6,092 bases of DNA from Rhodospirillales bacterium Alpha_05. Its GTDB lineage: Bacteria > Pseudomonadota > Alphaproteobacteria > Rhodospirillales > Rhodospirillaceae. This document shows, piece after piece, positions 1 to 5,309 of the stretch (its first letter is position 1; every line of letters starts with the position of its first letter). Both the position numbers and the translations under genes were made by a program. The stretch lies in the NCBI GenBank assembly GCA_001603335.1, contig LUYR01000392.1, forward strand, positions 1 through 6,092. Reading direction: 5' to 3'. Below the pieces are notes generated by a model. It made no database searches and was not told the origin of the DNA. It saw nothing but the letters and a program-made list of their open reading frames with translations.

Positions 1-857
1 CCGACGGCCTCACCGCCGCGCAGGGCATCGCCGCCAGCACCGCCGCCGGGGTCCAGGTGTTCCTCGAGGAAGGCGCATGGACCAAGCGTTTCCACCCCGG
101 CTGGGCGGCGGTGGCGGGGATCACCGCGGCGCGCCTCGCCGAAAACGAATTCAAGGGCCCGCTCCGCCCCTACGAAGGCAAGTTCGGCCTGCTCGAAACC
201 CATCTCCAGGTGGCGGCACAGGACGCCGACGTCGACGCCCTCACCCGCGACCTCGGCAGGCGGTGGGAGGTCGTCGACACCGCGATCAAGCCGTACCCGG
301 TCTGCCACTTCATCCACGGCTGCGCCGATGCGGCGGTCGCGCTCCACGACGAAATCGCGGGCGAGGAGATCGTCGCGGTCGAGGCCTTCCTGCCCGAGCC
401 GACGCTGCACATCGTCGCCGAACCGGCGGCGGCAAAGGAGAACGCCGCCACCGACTACGAGGCGAAGTTCAGCGCCCAATTCGTCGTCGCCACCTGCTTG
501 TTGAAGGGCCACTTCGGCCTGCCCGAGCTCTCCGACGCCGCGATCGCCGACGCAGCGGTGCAGGCGCTGGCGAAGCGGGTGCGCTGCGCCGCCGATCCGG
601 AGAGCGCCTTCCCCGAGTGCTTCTCCGGCGGCGTGCGGGTGCAGCTCGCGGGTGGTCGCACCCTCTGGCGGCACGTGCGGGTGAACTCGGGCGCGCCGCC
701 CAACCCGCTCGGGCGCGACGCGGTGAGCGCCAAGTTCCTCGCCTCGGCGACGATGACCCTGCCCGAATCCCAGGCGCTGCGCCTGCAGGACTGCGTCTTC
801 GACCTCGAAAACCGGCCGATCCGCGAACTCGCGGCGATGCTGCGCAAGCTCGCCTGA
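1..857 (+). CDS. MmgE/PrpD family protein, 5'-truncated by the window edge
   Basis: The reading frame enters from the left edge (first full codon at base 3) and ends at TGA 855-857, giving the C-terminal 284 residues of a protein that is usually about 450-470 aa. The family (2-methylcitrate dehydratase PrpD, cis-aconitate decarboxylase, MmgE) adds or removes water, or decarboxylates, on tricarboxylates and branched dicarboxylates in the cytosol, without a metal cluster. Family hallmarks seen: a GLTAAQGIAAS-type helix at the edge, EEGAWTKRFHPGWAA (fragment residues about 22-36, bases 66-110), the KPYPVCH segment (lysine codon at 288-290), and NPLGRDAVSAKF near the end (bases about 700-735). 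An internal GTG at 57 is not the start, because family homology continues upstream of it. The lyase gene follows after 19 bp, so they are probably co-transcribed. The family call is firm; the substrate is unknown, and a hydratase or dehydratase feeding the lyase is the natural reading. Confidence 0.9.
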   Translation, partial: DGLTAAQGIAASTAAGVQVFLEEGAWTKRFHPGWAAVAGITAARLAENEFKGPLRPYEGKFGLLETHLQVAAQDADVDALTRDLGRRWEVVDTAIKPYPVCHFIHGCADAAVALHDEIAGEEIVAVEAFLPEPTLHIVAEPAAAKENAATDYEAKFSAQFVVATCLLKGHFGLPELSDAAIADAAVQALAKRVRCAADPESAFPECFSGGVRVQLAGGRTLWRHVRVNSGAPPNPLGRDAVSAKFLASATMTLPESQALRLQDCVFDLENRPIRELAAMLRKLA

Positions 858-865
858 AACCCACA

Positions 866-870
866 CGGAG
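866..870 (+). promoter_or_regulatory. Ribosome binding site of the lyase gene
   Basis: CGGAG ends 6 nt before the ATG at 877. It lies in the 19-bp gap after the MmgE/PrpD stop, which supports both this start and co-transcription with the upstream gene. Confidence 0.6.
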
Positions 871-876
871 ACCGTC

Positions 877-1773
877 ATGGACCAGACCTCGAAAGCCATC
901 GACTCCCTCGCCGCCCGCCGCGTCCGCTTCAAGCAGGCGGTGCAGGAGCGGCGCGGCTTGCTGCTTCCCGGCGTCGCCAATGCGCTCGGCGCGCGGATCG
1001 TCGAGGACCTCGGCTTCGAGGCGGTCTACCTCACCGGCGCGGGCCTCGCGAACACCGAGTTCGGCGTACCCGACCTCGGCCTCGTCACGATGAGCGAATT
1101 CGCCGAGGCGACGCTCCGGATCAGCGACGCCTGCACCCTGCCGCTCGTCGTCGACATCGACACCGGCTTCGGCAACGCCCTCAACGTCACCCGCACGATC
1201 CGCGCGATCGAGCGCGCCGGCGCGGCGGCGGTGCAGATCGAGGATCAGGTCTTCCCGAAGAAGTGCGGCCACTTCGCCGGCAAGGGGGTGATTCCGGTGG
1301 CCGAGATGGTGTCGAAGATCAAGGCGGCGGTAGACGCCCGCACCGACGCAAACCTCCTGATCATCGCCCGCACCGATGCCCGCGCGGTGGAAGGCCTCGA
1401 CGCCGCCCTCGACCGCGCCCACGCGATGCTGGAGGCCGGAGCCGACATCCTGTTCGTCGAGGCCCCCACCGACCGCTCCGAGATCGAGGCGATCGCCCGC
1501 CTGCCCGCGCCGCTGCTCGCCAACATCGTATTCGGCGGCAAAACGCCGATGCTCAGCCGCGAGGAGTTGGCGGGGCTCGGCTATTCCCTGGTGCTCTACG
1601 CCAACGCCGCGCTACAGGCGACGATCCGCGCGGTGAGCTCGGTGCTCGGCCACCTCCGCGACCACGGCGACCTCGCCGCGATCGAAGACCAGTTGGCGGG
1701 CTTCGACGAACGCCAGCGCATCGTCGACAAGGCGCACTGGGACGAGATCGAGCGCCGCTACGCGGTCAAATAA
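877..1773 (+). CDS. Isocitrate lyase/PEP mutase superfamily C-C lyase (methylisocitrate lyase / 2,3-dimethylmalate lyase type)
   Basis: A complete 298-aa cytosolic enzyme with the usual length for short members of this superfamily (PrpB, dimethylmalate lyase and oxaloacetate decarboxylase types, about 285-300 aa). These are Mg2+-dependent TIM-barrel enzymes that cleave a 2-hydroxy acid to pyruvate or another 2-oxo acid plus a short carboxylate. Visible motifs: VDIDTGFG (91-99) with metal-binding Asp93/Asp95; QIEDQ (120-124); KKCGH (128-132) with the catalytic Cys130, which marks lyases rather than phosphonate-forming PEP mutases; ARTDA (164-168); FVEAP (193-197); and LANIVFGGKTP (214-224). 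The VFPKKCGHFAGK segment, and GGKTP in place of PrpB's EFGATP, point away from orthodox PrpB and towards the dimethylmalate lyase/oxaloacetate decarboxylase group; this comparison is from memory. Such proteins are often mislabelled carboxyvinyl-carboxyphosphonate phosphorylmutase. The gene lies directly behind the MmgE/PrpD gene, consistent with a hydratase-lyase pair. Its last 8 bp overlap the convergent oxidoreductase gene. Confidence 0.9.
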   Translation: MDQTSKAIDSLAARRVRFKQAVQERRGLLLPGVANALGARIVEDLGFEAVYLTGAGLANTEFGVPDLGLVTMSEFAEATLRISDACTLPLVVDIDTGFGNALNVTRTIRAIERAGAAAVQIEDQVFPKKCGHFAGKGVIPVAEMVSKIKAAVDARTDANLLIIARTDARAVEGLDAALDRAHAMLEAGADILFVEAPTDRSEIEAIARLPAPLLANIVFGGKTPMLSREELAGLGYSLVLYANAALQATIRAVSSVLGHLRDHGDLAAIEDQLAGFDERQRIVDKAHWDEIERRYAVK

Positions 1774-2761
1774 GCGCGACCCGCAGGATCGACTTGCCGA
1801 TCGACCGCCGCTCCTCGAGCGCGGCGTGCGCCTTGGCGACGGTGTCGAGGGTGTATTCGCGCTCGATGCCGACACGCAGGCTCCCCTCCCGCAATCCCGC
1901 GAACAGGTCCGCCGCGCGCGCCCGCGTCGCCGCCGCATCGGCGACGTAGTGCGCCAAGCGCGGCCGGGTGAAATAGAGTGAGCCCGCATCGGCAAGCTGC
2001 ATCGGCCGGATCGCGGGCGCGGGGCCGGAGTTGGAGCCGTAAAGCACCAGCAGGCCGAAGCGCCGCAGTGCCGCGATGCTGCCGTCGAGGGTCGCCGGAC
2101 CGACCGCGTCGAACACCACGTCCACACCCTGGCCGCCGCCGAGGCGCTGCGCCGCACCGACGAACTCAGCGGTATGGTAACCGCAGGTGGCGTCCGCCCC
2201 GGCGCGGCGCGCGGCGGCGGCCTTGGCGTCGCTGCTGACGGTGGCGAGCACCTTCGCGCCGCGCTGCTTGAGGAACTGGATCAGCAACTGCCCGATGCCG
2301 CCCGCGCCCGCGTGCACGAGGCAGGTGGTGCCGTGCCCTATCCGAGCGACGTCGTGGGCGAGGTAGTGGGCGGTGAGCCCCTGGAACAGCGCCGCCGCCG
2401 CGAGATCGAAGGAAATCGCCGCAGGCAGCGGCACCGCGCGCCACGCCGGAACCACCGCATACTCGGCGTAGCTACCGCGCGCGACGCACCACGCCACCCG
2501 ATCGCCGATTGCCCAGCCCTCCACCTCCGGCCCGAGCGCGTCGACCACCCCCGCGCCCTCGATGCCGAGGGTGAGCGGCGGGCAGGTGGTATAATTGGCG
2601 GAGTCGGCGTATTTGCCCTCGCGGGTGTGGACGTCCATGAAGTTGATGCCGGAGGTCGCTACCCGCACCCGGATCTCGCCCGGCCCCGGCACCGGCAACG
2701 GCATGTCGCGCCAGCGCAGAACCTCGGGGCCGCCATAGGCATCGATCTGCACCGCGCGCAT
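1766..2761 (-). CDS. Quinone oxidoreductase-like, zinc-independent MDR family NAD(P)H-dependent oxidoreductase
   Basis: A 331-aa protein of the medium-chain dehydrogenase/reductase superfamily, QOR branch (usual length about 320-330). Visible features: the N-terminal catalytic fold starting MRAVQIDAYGGPEVL; SGINFMDVHTREG (37-49), a typical QOR substrate-side segment; GIEGAGVV (66-73); GDRVAW (86-91); and the dinucleotide-binding loop HAGAGGIGQ (150-158), followed by a beta-alpha-beta Rossmann segment and DVVFDAVG (214-221). No catalytic or structural zinc ligand set is evident, as expected for QOR. The frame stays open upstream to 3001, but ATG 2759-2761 is chosen because it fits the family N-terminus, has a strong AAGGAGG (2767-2773) 5 nt before it, and lies 14 bp after the preceding stop. 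It is the last gene of the - strand unit. Members reduce quinones, enones or enoyl-type substrates; the substrate here is unknown, and an enoyl or unsaturated-acid intermediate is possible. Confidence 0.9.
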   Translation of the reverse strand: MRAVQIDAYGGPEVLRWRDMPLPVPGPGEIRVRVATSGINFMDVHTREGKYADSANYTTCPPLTLGIEGAGVVDALGPEVEGWAIGDRVAWCVARGSYAEYAVVPAWRAVPLPAAISFDLAAAALFQGLTAHYLAHDVARIGHGTTCLVHAGAGGIGQLLIQFLKQRGAKVLATVSSDAKAAAARRAGADATCGYHTAEFVGAAQRLGGGQGVDVVFDAVGPATLDGSIAALRRFGLLVLYGSNSGPAPAIRPMQLADAGSLYFTRPRLAHYVADAAATRARAADLFAGLREGSLRVGIEREYTLDTVAKAHAALEERRSIGKSILRVALI

Positions 2762-2766
2762 CCGCG

Positions 2767-2773
2767 CCTCCTT
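2767..2773 (-). promoter_or_regulatory. Strong Shine-Dalgarno fixing the oxidoreductase start
   Basis: AAGGAGG on the - strand, 5 nt before the ATG at 2761. It decides between this start and a much longer upstream open frame that would run through the preceding membrane gene. Confidence 0.75.
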
Positions 2774-2775
2774 CG

Positions 2776-3303
2776 TCACACCAGGTTGAGAACCCCAGCC
2801 AGCGCGGCGATACCGAGGAGCACCAGCGGGTTGAGGCGCGTCCACAGCACGCCCGCGGCAGTGAGCGCGGTGACGGCATAGCCGCCCCAGCGCGGCCCCG
2901 CCGCCGCGATGCCGAGCAGGCACGCGCTCGCGACGATCAAGCCCAAGGTGACCGGCAGCAGGCCGCGCTCGAACACCTTGTACCAGGGCAGGTGATTCCA
3001 CCGCGTCGTGAGGCGCGAGGCGACGTAGACGATGACGAACGCCGGGATGCAGATCGCCCCCGCCGCCACCAGCGCGCCCGAGATCCCCGCCACCTGCCAG
3101 CCGAGCAGGGCGACGACGATGAGGTTAGGCCCCGGCGCGGCCTGGGCGAGGGCGAAGAGGTTGGCGAAGGTCTCGCTCGACATCCAGCCGTAGACGTCAA
3201 CGACGACGCGGTGCATCTCGGGCAGCGCGGAGAAGCCACCGCCGATGGTCATCAGCGAAATCAGCCCGAAGTTCCAGGCGAGGGTCCAGAGAATCCCCTT
3301 CAT
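2776..3303 (-). CDS. Chromate transporter (ChrA/CHR) family, short single-domain protein, second of a pair
   Basis: A 175-aa hydrophobic inner-membrane protein equal to one CHR domain. Visible family features: an amphipathic N-terminal helix, then FGLISLMTIGGGFSALPEM (12-30), the conserved aromatic/acidic loop YGWMSSETFANLFALAQ (38-54), and the diagnostic APGPN (56-60) followed by VALLGWQVAGISGAL. After these come hydrophobic stretches at about 72-97, 113-136, 141-153 and 157-172. Full-length ChrA proteins (about 400 aa) hold two such domains in one chain; here the domains are separate genes, the short-chain CHR arrangement in which two proteins act together. Its ATG overlaps the stop of the first CHR gene in an ATGA, and no good Shine-Dalgarno precedes it, so translation is probably coupled. 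Known members export chromate, but the metabolic neighbours make an organic-anion substrate worth considering. Confidence 0.88.
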   Translation of the reverse strand: MKGILWTLAWNFGLISLMTIGGGFSALPEMHRVVVDVYGWMSSETFANLFALAQAAPGPNLIVVALLGWQVAGISGALVAAGAICIPAFVIVYVASRLTTRWNHLPWYKVFERGLLPVTLGLIVASACLLGIAAAGPRWGGYAVTALTAAGVLWTRLNPLVLLGIAALAGVLNLV

Positions 3304-3878
3304 CGCGGCACCGCGCGGGCGATCACGACGCTCAGCGGAATCCCCGCCAGCAGCACCCAGGCGAGCGGCAATTTCAGGACCAGGATGGCGATGATCACCG
3401 CCGCCGCGATCGCCATCACCCGTGGATTGCGGCGCTGCGGCCAGCCGATCTTCAGCCCCATCGCGAGTATCAACCCGGCGGCGGCGGACGACACGCCGTG
3501 GAACGCCGCCTCCACCGCCTCGATCCGGCCGTAGGACTGATAGGCGGTGGCAAGCGCGAGGACGATCGCGATCGGCATCGCCATCAGGCCGACGAAGGCG
3601 ACGATCGCGCCGCGCAGCCCGGCGAAGCGCGAGCCGACGCAGATCGCCATGTTCATCGCGTTGCCGCCGGGGAGGAACTGGCAGAGCGAGAGCATGTTGG
3701 CGAACTCCTCCGGGTTCAGCCAACGCCGCTTTTCCACCAGCATGCGGTAGGTCCAGGGCATCACCCCGCCAAGGCCGCAGAGGCCGACCCCGCCGAACGC
3801 GAGGAACAGCTCCCAGCAGCCGATGTTCAGGTCGGGGACGAGGACTTCGCCTTCACTCGGCGACGGCGACACGGTCAT
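3300..3878 (-). CDS. Chromate transporter (ChrA/CHR) family, short single-domain protein, first of a pair
   Basis: A 192-aa membrane protein with one CHR domain. After a short polar N-terminus come WELFLAFGGVGLCGLGGVMPW (22-42), VEKRRWLNPEEFANMLSLCQ (48-67), then FLPGGNAMNMA (68-78), where most relatives have PGPN; this is the PGGN variant. Further hydrophobic segments lie at about 90-112, 126-145, 153-170 and 172-188. The RRWL-EEF motif is typical of the N-terminal CHR half. ATG 3876-3878 is preferred over a more upstream ATG (3930-3932) because AGGGAG (3885-3890) lies 6 nt before it and the extra upstream residues are not membrane- or family-like. This start overlaps the end of PrpF-A by 26 bp, and the stop overlaps the next CHR gene by 4 bp, so all are in one transcript. 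The partner is the following gene; the transported anion is not certain. Confidence 0.87.
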   Translation of the reverse strand: MTVSPSPSEGEVLVPDLNIGCWELFLAFGGVGLCGLGGVMPWTYRMLVEKRRWLNPEEFANMLSLCQFLPGGNAMNMAICVGSRFAGLRGAIVAFVGLMAMPIAIVLALATAYQSYGRIEAVEAAFHGVSSAAAGLILAMGLKIGWPQRRNPRVMAIAAAVIIAILVLKLPLAWVLLAGIPLSVVIARAVPR

Positions 3879-5043
3879 CGGCGGCTCCCTGGCAGGAGGC
3901 GGAGACCGGGCGGAAGCACACCACGCCCTCAAACAAGCGCCGCGCGGTGCGGTAGACCGCGCCGTATTCGGCCACCGCCGCGCCGTCCGCGCCGACGTTC
4001 ACCTTGGCGTCGACCACCACCACGCCGGAGGGCTGGGCGATGCGGATCGGCGCGTCGCTCGCGGTGGCGAAGCGCGCCGCGAGACTGCCCGGCACCCGCA
4101 CCGCGACGCCGAGGCAGACCGCGCCGGTGATCGGCACCGCGCGGTGCGGCTGGCCGATCGAGATCATCCGTACGCCGATGTCGTAGTCGGCGGCCTTGAG
4201 GCTGCCGGAGAGGGTCGGCGCGTCGATCGGTGCGGCGATCATCGCCACCTTGGGCACGCTCGGGATGCTGGCCGCCTGCACCGGATTGGACGAAAGCCCC
4301 ATCGCCACCGAGGCGGCGCAGCGGATCGCCTCCATCCGTTCGAGGAACGCGGCGTCGGCCTCGAGGTCCTCGGGAAGTTCGTTGCCCTGCTTGCCGACGG
4401 CGGCGGCGGGGACGAAGACGCAGGGGTTGCCCGCGTCGATCATCGACGCCTCGACCGCGCCGAGGCCGGGAACGTCGAGCAGGTCGAGGGGCTTGCCGGT
4501 GGGCAGCAGGCGGCCGGTCTTGGAGCCGCCGGGATCGCGGAATTCGAGCTTGATCGGCGCGCCGGTGCCGGAGACGCCGTCGATCGCGAGGTCGCCCGCC
4601 ACCTCGGCGACGCCGTCGGTCATGGTGAAGCGCGCGTGGATCACCTTGTTGGTGTTGGTATTGTGCACCCGCACCGTCACCTCGCCGTTCGCGGGCACCG
4701 CGACCAGGCCCTCGTCGGCGGCGAACGGGCCCATCGCGGAGGACATGTTGCCGCAGTTGCCGCTGTAGTCGACGCTGGCCGAGCGCACCGAGACCTGGGC
4801 GAAGGTGTAGTCGAGGTCGGCGTCGGGGCGCGACGGCGGGCCGACGACGCAGATCTTCGACAACGACGAAATCCCGCCGCCCATGCCGTCGAGCTGCCGC
4901 CCGCTCGGATCGGGCGAGCCCATCACGGCAAGGAAGATCGCGTCCCAGTCCTTGGGGTCGGCGGGCAGGTCGCCGCGCTTGAACACCACCGCCTTCGACG
5001 TGCCACCGCGCATGAAGGTGGCCGGAATCCGCATCAGAGCCAT
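3853..5043 (-). CDS. PrpF family 2-methylaconitate cis-trans isomerase-like protein (PrpF-A)
   Basis: A 396-aa cytosolic protein of the PrpF family (usual length about 390-400, two-lobed diaminopimelate-epimerase-like fold). Members shift a double bond or interconvert cis/trans forms in unsaturated di- and tricarboxylates such as 2-methylaconitate, methylitaconate and oxalomesaconate. Visible motifs: FMRGGTSK (10-17), GSPDPSGRQLDGMGG (42-56), SLSK with Lys63, and DYSGNCGN (92-99) with Cys97. The Lys-Cys spacing of 34 equals that of the Lys73/Cys107 pair described for Shewanella PrpF. Lobe two has DAGNPCVFV (203-211) and the HRAVPITGAVC segment (300-310). GSPDPxGxQxDGMGG resembles true PrpF more than methylitaconate isomerase. 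After the usual family end (RRLFEGVV, about residue 375) there is an additional tail of about 20 residues whose coding region overlaps the first CHR gene. ATG 5041-5043 has AAGGA (5053-5057) 9 nt upstream; a second ATG at 5034 is a possible alternative. This is the first gene of the four-gene - strand unit. Confidence 0.92.
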   Translation of the reverse strand: MALMRIPATFMRGGTSKAVVFKRGDLPADPKDWDAIFLAVMGSPDPSGRQLDGMGGGISSLSKICVVGPPSRPDADLDYTFAQVSVRSASVDYSGNCGNMSSAMGPFAADEGLVAVPANGEVTVRVHNTNTNKVIHARFTMTDGVAEVAGDLAIDGVSGTGAPIKLEFRDPGGSKTGRLLPTGKPLDLLDVPGLGAVEASMIDAGNPCVFVPAAAVGKQGNELPEDLEADAAFLERMEAIRCAASVAMGLSSNPVQAASIPSVPKVAMIAAPIDAPTLSGSLKAADYDIGVRMISIGQPHRAVPITGAVCLGVAVRVPGSLAARFATASDAPIRIAQPSGVVVVDAKVNVGADGAAVAEYGAVYRTARRLFEGVVCFRPVSASCQGAADDRVAVAE

Positions 5044-5066
5044 CTGCCGTTTTCCTTTTCCTACGG

Positions 5067-5086
5067 CCGCCGCGACCGCGCGGCGG
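5067..5086 (-). other. GC-rich stem-loop in the PrpF-A leader
   Basis: A perfect 8-bp inverted repeat (CCGCCGCG and CGCGGCGG) closes a 4-nt loop. It lies just upstream of the PrpF-A ribosome binding site, inside the roughly 145-nt leader expected from the predicted - strand promoter. No T-run follows on either strand, so it is not an obvious intrinsic terminator. It could affect translation or mRNA stability, or be a chance product of high GC. Confidence 0.4.
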
Positions 5087-5195
5087 GGCGCGGTGAAGCC
5101 TGGGGGGAAGCGGCCATTGCGTCGGATCGCCCGGGGAATGCCCGTATATCCGGCCGAAGGCGGCGCGGGGCAAGCCTGGTTACGGGCCTCGTTTT

Positions 5196-5224
5196 TCTAT
5201 ACGATCGCGGCCCCAAATTGTCAA
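5196..5224 (-). promoter_or_regulatory. Predicted sigma70-type promoter for the PrpF-A/CHR/oxidoreductase unit
   Basis: On the - strand, a perfect -35 TTGACA (complement of 5219-5224) is followed after exactly 17 bp by TATAGA (complement of 5196-5201, 4 of 6 matches to TATAAT). Transcription would begin near 5189, leaving a leader of about 145 nt. The -35 box lies within the first 12-bp operator copy. Confidence 0.6.
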
Positions 5225-5228
5225 CAGT
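5217..5228. promoter_or_regulatory. Operator-like repeat, copy 1 (ATTGTCAACAGT)
   Basis: A 12-bp near-palindrome (ATTGT-CA-ACAGT, one arm mismatch) identical to copy 3. It covers the -35 box of the predicted - strand promoter, a position suited to repression of that promoter. The TTGT-NN-ACAA-like shape resembles GntR-family sites; the regulator assignment is inference. Confidence 0.55.
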
Positions 5229-5244
5229 CGGCAAATTGGCGGAA

Positions 5245-5256
5245 GCCGTTGACATG
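5245..5256. promoter_or_regulatory. Operator-like repeat, copy 2 (inverted, degenerate; core GTTGACA at 5248-5254)
   Basis: The 7-bp core GTTGACA is the reverse complement of the core in copies 1 and 3, with 8 of 12 positions matching over the full element. Its centre is exactly 28 bp from the centres of both other copies. It coincides with the -35 box of the + strand promoter, so part of the match could simply be the TTGACA consensus. Confidence 0.4.
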
Positions 5257-5277
5257 CTCGGTTACTTTGCCTATTGT
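5249..5277 (+). promoter_or_regulatory. Predicted sigma70-type promoter for PrpF-B
   Basis: A perfect -35 TTGACA (5249-5254), a 17-bp spacer, then -10 TATTGT (5272-5277, 4 of 6 matches). The start site would fall near 5284, giving a short leader of about 25 nt that just includes the ribosome binding site. Operator copy 3 covers the -10 box and the start site. Confidence 0.6.
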
Positions 5278-5284
5278 CAACAGT
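5273..5284. promoter_or_regulatory. Operator-like repeat, copy 3 (ATTGTCAACAGT)
   Basis: An exact 12/12 match to copy 1, 56 bp further on and in the same orientation. It sits across the -10 box and predicted start site of the + strand promoter, a classic repressor position. Confidence 0.55.
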
Positions 5285-5295
5285 AGAAGATTTCT

Positions 5296-5302
5296 AGGGA
5301 GG
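5296..5302 (+). promoter_or_regulatory. Shine-Dalgarno fixing the GTG start of PrpF-B
   Basis: AGGGAGG ends 7 nt before GTG 5310-5312. The next in-frame ATG is inside the conserved IMRGGTSK motif (codon 10), so the GTG must be the start. Confidence 0.75.
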
Positions 5303-5309
5303 ACGAGCG

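Larger units (their letters stand above)
5044..5309. promoter_or_regulatory. Divergent promoter/operator region between the two prpF-like genes
   Basis: This 266-bp stretch is the only sizeable non-coding DNA in the window. Its right half (about 5190-5295) is clearly more AT-rich than its surroundings and contains two opposing sigma70-like promoters and three evenly spaced copies of a TGTCAAC element. Its left half (5044-5190) is GC-rich and would form the PrpF-A leader, including a strong stem-loop. I see no convincing small protein gene in it. Confidence 0.75.

Noticed and set aside
469..1422. Long open frame on the - strand (317 codons) opposite the MmgE/PrpD and lyase genes
   Set aside because: Arg/Ala/Gly-rich translation with no family resemblance, antisense to two well-supported genes; long chance frames are expected at this GC content.
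2762..3001. N-terminal extension of the oxidoreductase frame by 80 codons
   Set aside because: The extension runs through the second CHR gene, is not MDR-like, and a strong Shine-Dalgarno marks ATG 2761.
3304..3723. N-terminal extension of the second CHR frame upstream of 3303, as a fused protein
   Set aside because: The upstream translation is Arg/Asp/Gly-rich and out of frame with the first CHR domain; the two CHR domains are separate genes joined by an ATGA overlap.
5067..5086. The GC stem-loop as an intrinsic terminator
   Set aside because: No T-run follows it on either strand, and it lies inside the expected leader of an active gene.
5214..5238. CAAATTG repeated at 5214-5220 and 5232-5238 as another operator pair
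   Set aside because: Only 7 bp, partly overlapping operator copy 1, and no further copies or symmetry; chance is likely in this AT-richer patch.
5061..5255. Small - strand frame (64 codons) across the divergent promoter region, as a leader peptide
   Set aside because: Its start lies upstream of the predicted - strand transcript start, there is no convincing ribosome binding site, and the composition is typical of non-coding GC-rich DNA.
3823..5286. Open frame on the + strand (487 codons) opposite PrpF-A
   Set aside because: His/Arg/Asp/Gly-rich shadow of the PrpF-A codons with no recognisable domain; PrpF-A has complete family motifs.
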